From assembly GCF_946404925.1 (NCBI RefSeq), contig NZ_CAMJFM010000010.1, forward strand, positions 27,493-91,492: a stretch of DNA of 64,000 bases, read 5' to 3'. A model generated the notes under the pieces. The model was not told the DNA's origin, ran no database searches, and worked only from the letters and a program-made list of their open reading frames with translations. The translations under genes were made by a program, and so were the position numbers. This document shows positions 37,904 to 45,518 of the stretch, one piece after another; the stretch's first letter is position 1; every line of letters begins with the position of its first letter. The stretch is from an uncultured Prevotella sp. (GTDB lineage: Bacteria > Bacteroidota > Bacteroidia > Bacteroidales > Bacteroidaceae).

Positions 37904-38598
37904 AGTTTTACTTTTTGAACGTCGTTTTCAATCAGGATGTAAATCAGAGCGGGCTGCTCAAAGAAGTCGTTCTCGCGGAAGGCGTGAAGCTTATAGAACT
38001 TAACTGTATCTACACGCACCTGAGCATTTACAGGCGACTTGAGCAGATAATGCTTATCACGCTTATAGGCGATGAGCTGGATGCAGCAATGCTCAAGGGC
38101 GTTGAGATCCTCGCGACCAAACTCCTCGATAAACTCCTTGCAGTTTGGCTCAATCTCGCCCTCGGCACGAAGCTTCCAGGCGCTGCCCTCAGCAGTCATA
38201 TACACATAGCGCAGATAATAGTTAGAATCGTTAACAAGATACGTCTCGAAACGACTCTGCGATAGTTCCTTAATCTCCATAGGAACAAAGGCAAGGAAAG
38301 CGCTCAGCTTGTCGCCACCTTTACGCTCTTCGGGTTTAGCTTTAAAAGTAATTGGGCGATCGGCGGGTTCTATCTCTGGTTCTTCGTCGTTATCAGCTGC
38401 CTGGCGAGCCTGATTCTTAATCTCCACCATACGGGTAGTCTCGTAGCTTTCTTCGCCAACAACCACCACCTCGTTTATCAGCATCGGCATCTGGAATCCG
38501 TCTTCGTCTTCTACAAGTACAATGTTCTTTCCCTGGAAGCCGGCCACTTTTCCGCCGCCAACTTCACTCAGGAATCTTACTTTATCTCCAATCTTCAT
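37900..38598 (-). CDS. DUF2027 family protein, short form
   Basis: This 232-residue protein has the DUF2027 pattern (MKIGDKVRFLSEVGGGKVAG, LVEDEDGFQMPMLINEVVVV, and the later KLSAFLAFVPMEIKELSQSR). Start 38598 is used because it follows the promoter and matches the family start; the longer upstream reading runs through the promoter. Many Bacteroidales homologues I recall end in a C-terminal Smr (MutS2-like) nuclease domain; this one ends at QKVKL and overlaps nadE by 4 nt, leaving no room for it. Function is unknown. Confidence 0.82.
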   Translation of the reverse strand: MKIGDKVRFLSEVGGGKVAGFQGKNIVLVEDEDGFQMPMLINEVVVVGEESYETTRMVEIKNQARQAADNDEEPEIEPADRPITFKAKPEERKGGDKLSAFLAFVPMEIKELSQSRFETYLVNDSNYYLRYVYMTAEGSAWKLRAEGEIEPNCKEFIEEFGREDLNALEHCCIQLIAYKRDKHYLLKSPVNAQVRVDTVKFYKLHAFRENDFFEQPALIYILIENDVQKVKL

Positions 38599-38624
38599 CT
38601 TTCGTAAATAGTTGAATTCGGTGG

Positions 38625-38655
38625 CAAAGTTAAACAAAAAAGCCCGAACCACAAA
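38625..38655 (-). promoter_or_regulatory. Promoter for the DUF2027-nadE pair
   Basis: On the minus strand, TTTG (38652-38655), 19 bp, TAACTTTG (38625-38632). The -33 element falls in the loop of the rnf terminator hairpin. Confidence 0.8.
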
Positions 38656-38670
38656 ATAGTTCGGACTCTT
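38635..38670 (-). terminator. Terminator of the rnf operon
   Basis: CCGAAC (38644-38649) pairs with GTTCGG (38659-38664), extended by G/C and A/T pairs, with a TTTTTT tail on the minus strand at 38635-38641. The other side (CTCTTTTT) would also stop plus-strand transcripts. Confidence 0.8.
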
Positions 38671-38689
38671 TTTAGTAGTCAGTTGTTAT

Positions 38690-39292
38690 TTATTCTAATC
38701 CGAATAAGGTTTTCAGACCTCCGTCTACGCCCGAGAAGCCCATGAATGCTAAGCTCAGCAAGCCTGCTGACAGCATCACGATGGCCATTCCCTGCATACC
38801 CTTTGGAATCTTGACGAGTTCCAGTTGCTCGCGCATGCCTGCAAACACGGTGAGGGCCAAGCCAAAACCAATGGCAGTAGAGAATGCGTAAACCACACTC
38901 TGCAGCAGGTTGTAGTCTTTCTGAATAACCAGGATGGCCACACCAAGCACAGCACAGTTGGTGGTGATGAGCGGGAGGAAAATTCCCAGGGCCTGATAAA
39001 GTGCAGGCGAAACCTTTTTGAGAACGATCTCTACCAGCTGTACCAGAGAGGCAATCACCAGGATAAAGGCAATCGTCTGCAGATACTGCAAGCCAAAGGC
39101 ATCGAGCACATATTTCTGAACCAGCCAGGTAACGATGGTGGCAAGTGTTAGCACAAAGGCCACAGCAGCCGACATACCCAGCGAGGTGTCAATCTTCTTT
39201 GATACGCCAAGGAACGGACAAATGCCCAGGAACTGCGACAACACGATGTTGTTCACAAATATGGCGCTGATGAATATTAGAACGTATTCCAT
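38690..39292 (-). CDS. rnfA: Rnf complex membrane subunit RnfA
   Basis: RnfA is one of two related six-helix membrane subunits of the Rnf ferredoxin:NAD oxidoreductase. The 200-residue protein has FVNNIVLSQFLGICPFLGVS and LITTNCAVLG, the conserved Cys-bearing helices that hold an iron-sulfur centre in the membrane. It is the last gene of the operon, separated from rnfE by a short spacer with a heptamer repeat. Rnf couples ferredoxin oxidation to Na+ or H+ export. Confidence 0.95.
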   Translation of the reverse strand: MEYVLIFISAIFVNNIVLSQFLGICPFLGVSKKIDTSLGMSAAVAFVLTLATIVTWLVQKYVLDAFGLQYLQTIAFILVIASLVQLVEIVLKKVSPALYQALGIFLPLITTNCAVLGVAILVIQKDYNLLQSVVYAFSTAIGFGLALTVFAGMREQLELVKIPKGMQGMAIVMLSAGLLSLAFMGFSGVDGGLKTLFGLE

Positions 39293-39303
39293 AATCTCTA
39301 AAA

Positions 39304-39331
39304 TTTAATCTTTAATCTTTAATGTTTAATC
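39304..39331 (+). repeat. Heptamer micro-repeat at rnfE 3' end (TTTAATC family)
   Basis: TTTAATC, TTTAATC, TTTAATG, TTTAATC in phase. On the rnfE strand, the codons AAG ATT AAA CAT TAA inside it supply the residues KIKH and the stop. Confidence 0.9.
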
Positions 39332-39900
39332 TTATTGACTATGGCAATAAGGAATCCCAAAGTGATAAAGGCACCTGGAGGCAGCACAAACAGTAGGATG
39401 TTGTATGTCTCGGGCAGCAGGGTAAATCCGAAGACAGAACCTGCGCCAAGCAGCTCACGACACATGCCCAGAAGCGTAAGGCCCAAAGTAAATCCAAGGC
39501 CAATGCCTATTCCATCAAACAGAGAGGCTATGGGCGAGTTCTTTGCAGCAAAAGCCTCGGCTCTACCCAGAATCACACAGTTAACCACAATCAGCGGAAT
39601 AAACAATCCCAGCGATTTGTCGACATCAGGCAGATAAGCCTTGATGACCATCTGGAGGATGGTAACGAAGGCTGCAATCACCACGATGAATACAGGGATG
39701 CGAACCTTATCGGGAGTTACTGATTTCAAGCAGCTAATCACAAAATTGGTGCAGATAAGTACCGCCATAGTGGCAAGTCCCATCGACATACCATTGATAG
39801 CGGATGTGGTAGTGGCCAATGTAGGACACATACCCAGCATCAGGACGAAGGTTGGGTTCTCCTTGACGATGCCATTCTTAATAATCTGTATTGCGTTCAT
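39319..39900 (-). CDS. rnfE: Rnf complex membrane subunit RnfE
   Basis: RnfE is the second six-helix membrane subunit, homologous to RnfA and NqrD. The 193-residue protein shows NGIVKENPTFVLMLGMCPTLA near the start (split over two motifs) and the IVVNCVILGRAEAF helix. It starts 3 nt after rnfG ends. Its last residues, IKH and the stop, are encoded in a heptamer repeat, so the extreme C-terminus is probably not conserved. Confidence 0.95.
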   Translation of the reverse strand: MNAIQIIKNGIVKENPTFVLMLGMCPTLATTTSAINGMSMGLATMAVLICTNFVISCLKSVTPDKVRIPVFIVVIAAFVTILQMVIKAYLPDVDKSLGLFIPLIVVNCVILGRAEAFAAKNSPIASLFDGIGIGLGFTLGLTLLGMCRELLGAGSVFGFTLLPETYNILLFVLPPGAFITLGFLIAIVNKIKH

Positions 39901-39903
39901 ATC

Positions 39904-40527
39904 TTACTTCTTTACTTGTTGTGAAGCGCCTGAGTTGGCATCCGTTTCAGGGGTTGCCTTGTAAGCGTTATAAGCATTGTTTACAGCCAGCAGAAAGGCG
40001 CGACTGGTGATGGTTGAAGCTGTGATAGCATCAACCTGTCCGCCATCCTTCGACACAGTGAGAGGCTCAATTGGCGATTTACCGATGATGTCACCCTTCT
40101 CGCCCTTCTGGAACCACTTGTCGGCCTTGGCACCAAGTCCTGGTGTTTCAGCGTGCTCAAGCAGCGTATATCCTAAGATTTTGCCCTCTGGATCGAATCC
40201 TACCAGCACCTTCAGGTCGCCACCAAATCCACCTGTGGTACTCTCAACAGCAGCACCCAGATCATTGCCTTTGGCATCCTTAGTCTGATAGATAACATAT
40301 GTAAGTTCTTTGCCAGCAATGTTCTGACGTACGGTATCGGTAGTCGAAACGGTAATATCGTCGACTCCCATCACGCTCTTGATACCATCGGCCAGCGCCT
40401 TGGCTTTCTGTTCACTTATCGGGCCCTCGGTAAGGTGGTTAACAAAAGCCAGTATACCACCCATGATGACTGCTACCGATGTGAGCACCAAGACCATATT
40501 TAAAAGCGATGATTCTAATTTCTTCAT
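39904..40527 (-). CDS. rnfG: Rnf complex subunit RnfG, FMN-binding
   Basis: RnfG carries covalently bound FMN on the periplasmic side. The 207-residue protein has an N-terminal membrane helix (about residues 10-30) and an FMN-binding domain with GLGAKADKWF and the attachment motif ITASTITSRA, where a Thr takes the flavin phosphate. It overlaps rnfD by 4 nt. Confidence 0.94.
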   Translation of the reverse strand: MKKLESSLLNMVLVLTSVAVIMGGILAFVNHLTEGPISEQKAKALADGIKSVMGVDDITVSTTDTVRQNIAGKELTYVIYQTKDAKGNDLGAAVESTTGGFGGDLKVLVGFDPEGKILGYTLLEHAETPGLGAKADKWFQKGEKGDIIGKSPIEPLTVSKDGGQVDAITASTITSRAFLLAVNNAYNAYKATPETDANSGASQQVKK

Positions 40528-41516
40528 TTTGCAACCTCCCCGAATCTCTTTGGTTTCACATAATTATTAATGAGCGGTGTGAACGCATTCATAATCAGAA
40601 TAGCGAACGACATGCCCTCAGGATAAGCGCCCCAGTTACGGATGATGATGGTAAGCACGCCGATGGCAACACCATAGATAATCTGTCCCTTTGGCGTCAT
40701 AGGGCTGGTCACATAGTCGGTGGCCATAAAGATGGCACCCAGCATCAGGCCTCCGGTAAACAGCACCGATATTGGATCGGGATATACCGGGTTAGACAAA
40801 TGCAGCAAGCCTGAGAAGATAAACACTGTGCCCAGAATAGATGTTGGGATGTGCCAGGTGATGATGCGATTATAAAGCATAAATGCTAAGCCAAACAGCA
40901 GGGCCAATCCGCAAATTTCGCCCATAGCTCCAGCACCACCTGAACTTGAACCTAAGAAGAGCTCTAACGATGATGGCAGCTGATCAAGTATTGATGCATC
41001 GCCCAGTCTGATAGCCGAGCTGATGATAGAAAGCGGTGTGGCACCAGTCTCTGCATCGAGATAGGTGTCCCACTGCCCTATCTTGGGCCAAGTGGTCATC
41101 TGTGCAGGGAAAGCCACCAGCAAGGCAGCACGACCCACAAGCGCAGGATTGAATATGTTGTTGCCCAGACCTCCAAACGTCATCTTGGCTACACCAATGG
41201 CAAACAGCGCACCTATGATGATAATCCAGATAGGCAGGTTAGAAGGCAGGTTGAACGCCAAGAGCAGACCTGTGATAACAGCAGATCCGTCGACCAAGGT
41301 ATTCTCTTTCTTCTTCAGTATATATTTACAGATAGCCCACTCAAAGAAACAGCAGGCTGCTACACTGGTTGTAGTTACAACAACCGAACCCAAGCCAAAG
41401 AAGTAGAACGAAGCGAGCAGCGCAGGCATCAGAGCAATGATGACACCATACATATTGCGCTCTATCGAATCGCGACTATGGGCGTGTGGCGATAATGATA
41501 CAATTAATTTACCCAT
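40524..41516 (-). CDS. rnfD: Rnf complex membrane subunit RnfD
   Basis: RnfD is a multi-helix membrane subunit with covalent FMN, homologous to NqrB. The 330-residue protein shows FGGLGNNIFNPALVGRA and the FMN-attachment motif TGATPLS, plus FMATDYVTSPMTPKG near the C-terminus. It follows rnfC after a spacer that is almost entirely a pyrimidine-rich micro-repeat (A/G-rich in the mRNA), ending about 8 nt before the start codon. Confidence 0.95.
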   Translation of the reverse strand: MGKLIVSLSPHAHSRDSIERNMYGVIIALMPALLASFYFFGLGSVVVTTTSVAACCFFEWAICKYILKKKENTLVDGSAVITGLLLAFNLPSNLPIWIIIIGALFAIGVAKMTFGGLGNNIFNPALVGRAALLVAFPAQMTTWPKIGQWDTYLDAETGATPLSIISSAIRLGDASILDQLPSSLELFLGSSSGGAGAMGEICGLALLFGLAFMLYNRIITWHIPTSILGTVFIFSGLLHLSNPVYPDPISVLFTGGLMLGAIFMATDYVTSPMTPKGQIIYGVAIGVLTIIIRNWGAYPEGMSFAILIMNAFTPLINNYVKPKRFGEVAK

Positions 41517-41523
41517 TGTACTA

Positions 41524-41560
41524 TTTTATCTTTTTACTTTTTTACCTTTTTACTTTTTAG
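41524..41560 (+). repeat. Micro-repeat at rnfC 3' end (TTTTTAC family)
   Basis: Units TTTTATC, TTTTTAC, TTTTTTACC, TTTTTAC, TTTTTAG. On the rnfC strand the unit is GTAAAAA, containing TAA; the rnfC stop and its final KK are read from it. A near-identical copy lies at 59825-59858. Confidence 0.9.
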
Positions 41561-42917
41561 CAGCTCTGCTGCGAATAATTCCCATCACAGTGGCCTTTCC
41601 TAAGCGGATATTATCCAGCAACGGGCGATGGGCAGGACAAGTGTAATGACACGATCCGCACTCAATACAGCTTGTGATATCCTCGCTCTCAGCACGCTCC
41701 CAATTCTTAACTTCCGATAGTTTGGCCAGCAGATATGGTTCCAATCCCATAGGACAAACGCCTACACACTTGGCACAGCGTATACATGGCTGAGGTTCTT
41801 TACGTCGGGCTTCCTCGTCGCTGATGATGGTTACTGAGTTGGTTCCCTTACAGATAGGCACCTCTACCGATGTCAGCGCCTTACCCATCATTGGGCCTCC
41901 AGCCAGCAACTTGTTGTCGCCCTCGGGCATACCGCCACAGGCATCAATCAGGTTTATCATTGGGGTACCCATACGAACCTGGAAGTTACCAGGATTAGCC
42001 AGTTTCTTTCCTGTCACCGTGGTATAGCGCTCAAACAACGGCTTGTTCTTCATCACAGCCTCGTAAACAGCGAATGCTGTACCCACATTCTGCACAATAG
42101 CGCCCACGTTTACGGGGATGGCTGGTGGTGCAGGCACCTGTCGCTGTATAACGGCATCTACCAACTGCTTCTCACCTCCCTGAGGATAGCGCTGCTTCAG
42201 GGGAACCACCTCTACCAGATACTTGGTGCCATTAAACTTCTTGGCGCATTTCTCTGAAAGTAGTTCGATGGCTGCAGGCTTGTTGGTCTCGATACCAATG
42301 TAGCCCTTGGTTACCTTTGCACCCATCATCAGCAGCTCGAGTCCCACCAGTATCTCGTCAGCATGTTCCATCATCAGGCGATAGTCGGCCGTAATATATG
42401 GTTCACACTCTACAGCATTGATGATGACACATTCTGCCTTAGCTGTTGGTGGAGGCGTCAATTTGATAAAGGTTGGGAAACATGCGCCACCCATACCTAC
42501 TACACCAGCATTCTTGATTCGCTCAACAATCAACTCTGGTGTGAGTTCTGGATGAGCAGCCACCTCTTCGAGTTTATTGCTGCGATCGATACTCTCTTCC
42601 CACTCATCGCCTTCTACATTGATGATAATCACGGGTTTGCGATAGCCGGTAGCATCGATAGCGGTATCTATTTTGAATACTGTTCCACTAACACTCGAGA
42701 AAATTGGAGCAGAAACAAATCCGCCAGCCTCGGCAATCATTGTACCCACCTTAACCTTGTCGCCTTTCTGCACAACAGGTTTTGCTGGGGCACCAATATG
42801 CTGACCTAATGGAAAGATGGCCTGCTTGGGCAGTTCTGCCACAATCGTCGGCACCTCGTGGGTCAGCTTGTTCTCTGCGGGGTGAATACCACCCATGCTA
42901 AATGTCTTTATCTTCAT
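41550..42917 (-). CDS. rnfC: Rnf complex subunit RnfC
   Basis: RnfC is the NADH-binding and ferredoxin-side subunit. The 455-residue protein has the N-terminal GGIHPAENKLT, a NuoF-like region (GVVGMGGACFPTFIKL) and two C-terminal 4Fe-4S motifs, CIRCAKCVGVCP and CIECGSCHYTCP. It overlaps rnfB by 4 nt. Its last residues lie in a micro-repeat. The standard E. coli-type long C-terminal tail is absent, as in most anaerobe RnfC proteins. Confidence 0.95.
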   Translation of the reverse strand: MKIKTFSMGGIHPAENKLTHEVPTIVAELPKQAIFPLGQHIGAPAKPVVQKGDKVKVGTMIAEAGGFVSAPIFSSVSGTVFKIDTAIDATGYRKPVIIINVEGDEWEESIDRSNKLEEVAAHPELTPELIVERIKNAGVVGMGGACFPTFIKLTPPPTAKAECVIINAVECEPYITADYRLMMEHADEILVGLELLMMGAKVTKGYIGIETNKPAAIELLSEKCAKKFNGTKYLVEVVPLKQRYPQGGEKQLVDAVIQRQVPAPPAIPVNVGAIVQNVGTAFAVYEAVMKNKPLFERYTTVTGKKLANPGNFQVRMGTPMINLIDACGGMPEGDNKLLAGGPMMGKALTSVEVPICKGTNSVTIISDEEARRKEPQPCIRCAKCVGVCPMGLEPYLLAKLSEVKNWERAESEDITSCIECGSCHYTCPAHRPLLDNIRLGKATVMGIIRSRAAKK

Positions 42918-43786
42918 ACTTGTTCCTCCTTTCTTTCTTCAGGTGCTGGTGCAGGCTTGGGTGCAGGGAAATTGACTGCTACGATGGCCTTCTTGGGACA
43001 AACGGCTACACACTTACGGCACAAGCGGCACTTCTGATGGTCGATATATGCCAGATTGTTCTCAACGGTGATAGCGCCAAATGGGCATTCCTTCTCGCAC
43101 TTTCCGCATCCGATACAACTTACTGCGCAAGCCTTCATCGCAGCAGGACCCTTATCCTTATTGACACACGATACATAAACTCTGCGGTTCTTAGGTCCCT
43201 TCTTGCGGAGTTCGATGATGCTGCGTGGACAGGCTTTTACGCAAGCGCCACACGATGTACATTTCTCGTCGTCAACCTCAGGTATTCCTGTTTCCGGATT
43301 GATGCTGATAGCCCCGAACTGGCAGGCTGCCACGCAATCGCCACAGCCCAGACAGCCAAACCCGCAAGCTGTCTCACCAGCTCCACAGGCGTGCATAGCT
43401 GCACAGGTGCGCAGTCCTGCATACTCGGCTATTTTGGCGCGATGCTCACATGTACCGTTACATCTCACTACTGCTACCATAGGTTCGCTATTAGCAATAG
43501 CCATTCCTAACAAGTCGGCCACCTTTCCCATGGTCTCAGCTCCGCCCACAGGACACATCAGTCCGTCAAGGCTTCCAGCATCAGCACCTTTCACCAGTGC
43601 ATCAGCCATACCGCTACATCCAGGGAATCCACATCCTCCACAGTTAGCTCCAGGCAGCAGTTCTCCCACCTGAGCGATGCGAGGATCCTCGTAGACAGCG
43701 AACTTTTTTGAGGCTGCAAAAAGCACTATGGCAGCTATCAGTCCGATGGCTCCAAGTACAATTACTGCAATCAAGATAAAATTCAT
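42914..43786 (-). CDS. rnfB: Rnf complex subunit RnfB, multi-cluster form
   Basis: RnfB accepts electrons from ferredoxin. The 290-residue protein has an N-terminal membrane helix, the N-terminal cluster motif (NCGGCGFPGC...CP) and four CxxCxxCxxxC ferredoxin motifs: CLGCGDCVAAC, CTSCGACVKAC, CIGCGKCEKEC and CRLCRKCVAVC. The total of Cys sets suggests five or six 4Fe-4S clusters, against two to three in the short enterobacterial form. It ends in a Pro/Ala/Lys-rich tail and overlaps rnfC by 4 nt. Confidence 0.95.
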   Translation of the reverse strand: MNFILIAVIVLGAIGLIAAIVLFAASKKFAVYEDPRIAQVGELLPGANCGGCGFPGCSGMADALVKGADAGSLDGLMCPVGGAETMGKVADLLGMAIANSEPMVAVVRCNGTCEHRAKIAEYAGLRTCAAMHACGAGETACGFGCLGCGDCVAACQFGAISINPETGIPEVDDEKCTSCGACVKACPRSIIELRKKGPKNRRVYVSCVNKDKGPAAMKACAVSCIGCGKCEKECPFGAITVENNLAYIDHQKCRLCRKCVAVCPKKAIVAVNFPAPKPAPAPEERKEEQV

Positions 43787-43820
43787 AATCTCCTCTATTT
43801 GTTTTAGTTACTACATTTTA

Positions 43821-44234
43821 TTAATTCTCTAAGTTAAATGATATATGCTGCTGTATTTTGTCGCGCATCAGCCACAACGCTACGTAATATGGCACAAGAG
43901 ATGCTATCGCTGCGAGTGCTGCTACGCCCTCATTGCCAGTCAATTTCAGCGCCACCATCAGCACACATATTAATAATAAGAACGGAACGCCAAAGCCTAA
44001 CATCAGCGCACGATTGGCCACATCCTTCGATGCCCATACCATTACCTCCTGCCCCACTTTGTATCCGCTGGTATTATTACTCATCACGTCTACTATCTTG
44101 ATCTTCGACTCAGCTGCGTTACAATGGCTTGCCACTTTGCATGCTGCACAAGCCGAAGTCTGGACGATTTGCACTCTGATGCAACCATCCGTAATACTAT
44201 GTATTATCCCTGAATGTGATATCTTATTACTCAT
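43821..44234 (-). CDS. rseC: RseC/MucC family membrane protein heading the rnf operon
   Basis: This 137-residue protein has the CxxCxxxxxC motif (ACAACKVASHC) of the SoxR-reducing system/RseC family and two membrane helices (about residues 75-120). Homologues lie beside rnf genes in many bacteria and are thought to help assemble or tune the complex. It has its own strong promoter, so it opens the rnf operon, with rnfB starting 35 nt after its stop. Confidence 0.9.
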   Translation of the reverse strand: MSNKISHSGIIHSITDGCIRVQIVQTSACAACKVASHCNAAESKIKIVDVMSNNTSGYKVGQEVMVWASKDVANRALMLGFGVPFLLLICVLMVALKLTGNEGVAALAAIASLVPYYVALWLMRDKIQQHISFNLEN

Positions 44235-44262
44235 CCATTTGTCAAGTAGACCTTACATTTTG

Positions 44263-44293
44263 CAAAGGTACGAAAATCTAACTAATAAAACAA
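44263..44293 (-). promoter_or_regulatory. Promoter of the rnf operon
   Basis: On the minus strand, TTG (44291-44293), 20 bp, TACCTTTG (44263-44270); rseC starts 28 nt later. Confidence 0.8.
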
Positions 44294-44331
44294 GCGAAAA
44301 AGCGGTTTTTTCGCAAAAATAATCGTAATCG

Positions 44332-44363
44332 TTTGCAATTACAAAAGTTTTTTTATACTTTTG
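44332..44363 (+). promoter_or_regulatory. Promoter for the acidic 146-residue protein gene
   Basis: TTTG (44332-44335), 20 bp, TACTTTTG (44356-44363). It is divergent from the rnf promoter, about 40 bp away. Confidence 0.8.
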
Positions 44364-44387
44364 CGCCAGATTAATAATAAAACGAAG

Positions 44388-44828
44388 ATGAATACAACCG
44401 AACTGACATTCCAGCAAATCGAACGTGCTATCCGTAAGATAGCCGACAAATTTCCTCCAACAGAGGAAGCTAACGTAATGACCGATATCCACTTCCGTGT
44501 GACTCAGGATACGGGCGAACTGATGGCTTTCGATGATAACGACGAGGAGATAAACCGTTGCATCATCGAGGACTGGATCGACAATACGGACGATAACTTC
44601 TTCGACGAAATCCCCAGCATTTTCCGAAAGTGTCTCGATAAGATGAAGGATACTATCGAGAATATGTCAATTCTCAAGCCATTCTCGTTTGTTCTCGAGA
44701 ATGACGAAAAGGAATCTATAGCCGAACTTTATCTGGTTGACGACGAGACCGTCATCATCGACCCTGACTTGATGCAGGGTCTAAGCGAGGATCTCGACGA
44801 TTTCTTCAAGAAACTGTTCGAGGATTAA
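44388..44828 (+). CDS. Acidic cytoplasmic protein of unknown function
   Basis: I do not recognise the family. This 146-residue protein has no signal peptide or membrane segment and is acidic, with many Asp and Glu (DDNDEEINRC, WIDNTDDNFFDEIP). The helix-rich start (FQQIERAIRKIADKFP) precedes a mixed alpha-beta part. Start 44388 is used because the promoter box covers the upstream in-frame ATG. It is transcribed away from the rnf operon and overlaps the convergent lipoprotein gene by 4 nt. Confidence 0.75.
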   Translation: MNTTELTFQQIERAIRKIADKFPPTEEANVMTDIHFRVTQDTGELMAFDDNDEEINRCIIEDWIDNTDDNFFDEIPSIFRKCLDKMKDTIENMSILKPFSFVLENDEKESIAELYLVDDETVIIDPDLMQGLSEDLDDFFKKLFED

Positions 44829-45493
44829 TCATCCAGTTCTTCACTTTTCTGTAACAGGAAGTTACGCGATGCATCTAGCGTGTAAACCTCCTCTGTACGT
44901 GTTTTGTGCTTCTCTTTCGAGTAGTCCATCAGGTGTATCTCGTAGTCGCTGGTGATGGTGAAGTACTGCAGAATCTCATCTTCTTCGTAGAGGTCGAAAT
45001 CTTCCTCATCTTCAATCGCATACAGGCATATCTTGTCTACAGGCAGATAGTCGTCGTCGAGCGAATATAGCCATAGCGAGTATCTCTCTGCACCCTCCTC
45101 TCCGTCTTCGCCTTCTTCAGCACCTTCGTCTGCAGCCAGAATCATCAGTCTGGCACCCAGCGATTCTGATAGAGATATGGCTTTTTGCTTGCCGTTGCCC
45201 TCCAGCTCCAATGCCTTGGCTATATCCTGAGGCACAGGTTTGAAGTCAGGCAGATATCTCACAAACTCATCGGTGTAGGTTATTGGCAAGGGCAATAGTG
45301 CCAGACTGTCGTAGAACTGCTTCAGCGGATTGTCTGCTTTCTCAAGGTTAATGCCTTGTGCAGCCAGTCGCTCAGCTACCTCTATCTTCTGGATGCTGTC
45401 CAGCTTCCGCTGCATCTCCTCAGCGCTCATGCTTCTTCCGCCACAAGCGGCAAGCAGCAGCATTGCTACAAATAAACCGACTGCTCCTTTCAT
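44825..45493 (-). CDS. Lipoprotein of unknown function
   Basis: This 222-residue protein has a lipoprotein signal with lipobox LAAC (Cys17), so it is probably membrane-anchored. Residues about 110-135 are acidic and glycine-rich (DEGAEEGEDGEEGAE), and more acidic runs follow. No known family is evident. It ends with a 4 nt overlap with the convergent acidic protein gene and lies downstream of the GHL10 gene on the same strand, 25 nt away. Confidence 0.75.
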   Translation of the reverse strand: MKGAVGLFVAMLLLAACGGRSMSAEEMQRKLDSIQKIEVAERLAAQGINLEKADNPLKQFYDSLALLPLPITYTDEFVRYLPDFKPVPQDIAKALELEGNGKQKAISLSESLGARLMILAADEGAEEGEDGEEGAERYSLWLYSLDDDYLPVDKICLYAIEDEEDFDLYEEDEILQYFTITSDYEIHLMDYSKEKHKTRTEEVYTLDASRNFLLQKSEELDD

Positions 45494-45518
45494 TCTTTTA
45501 TCTCCTACGGCTTTTACT

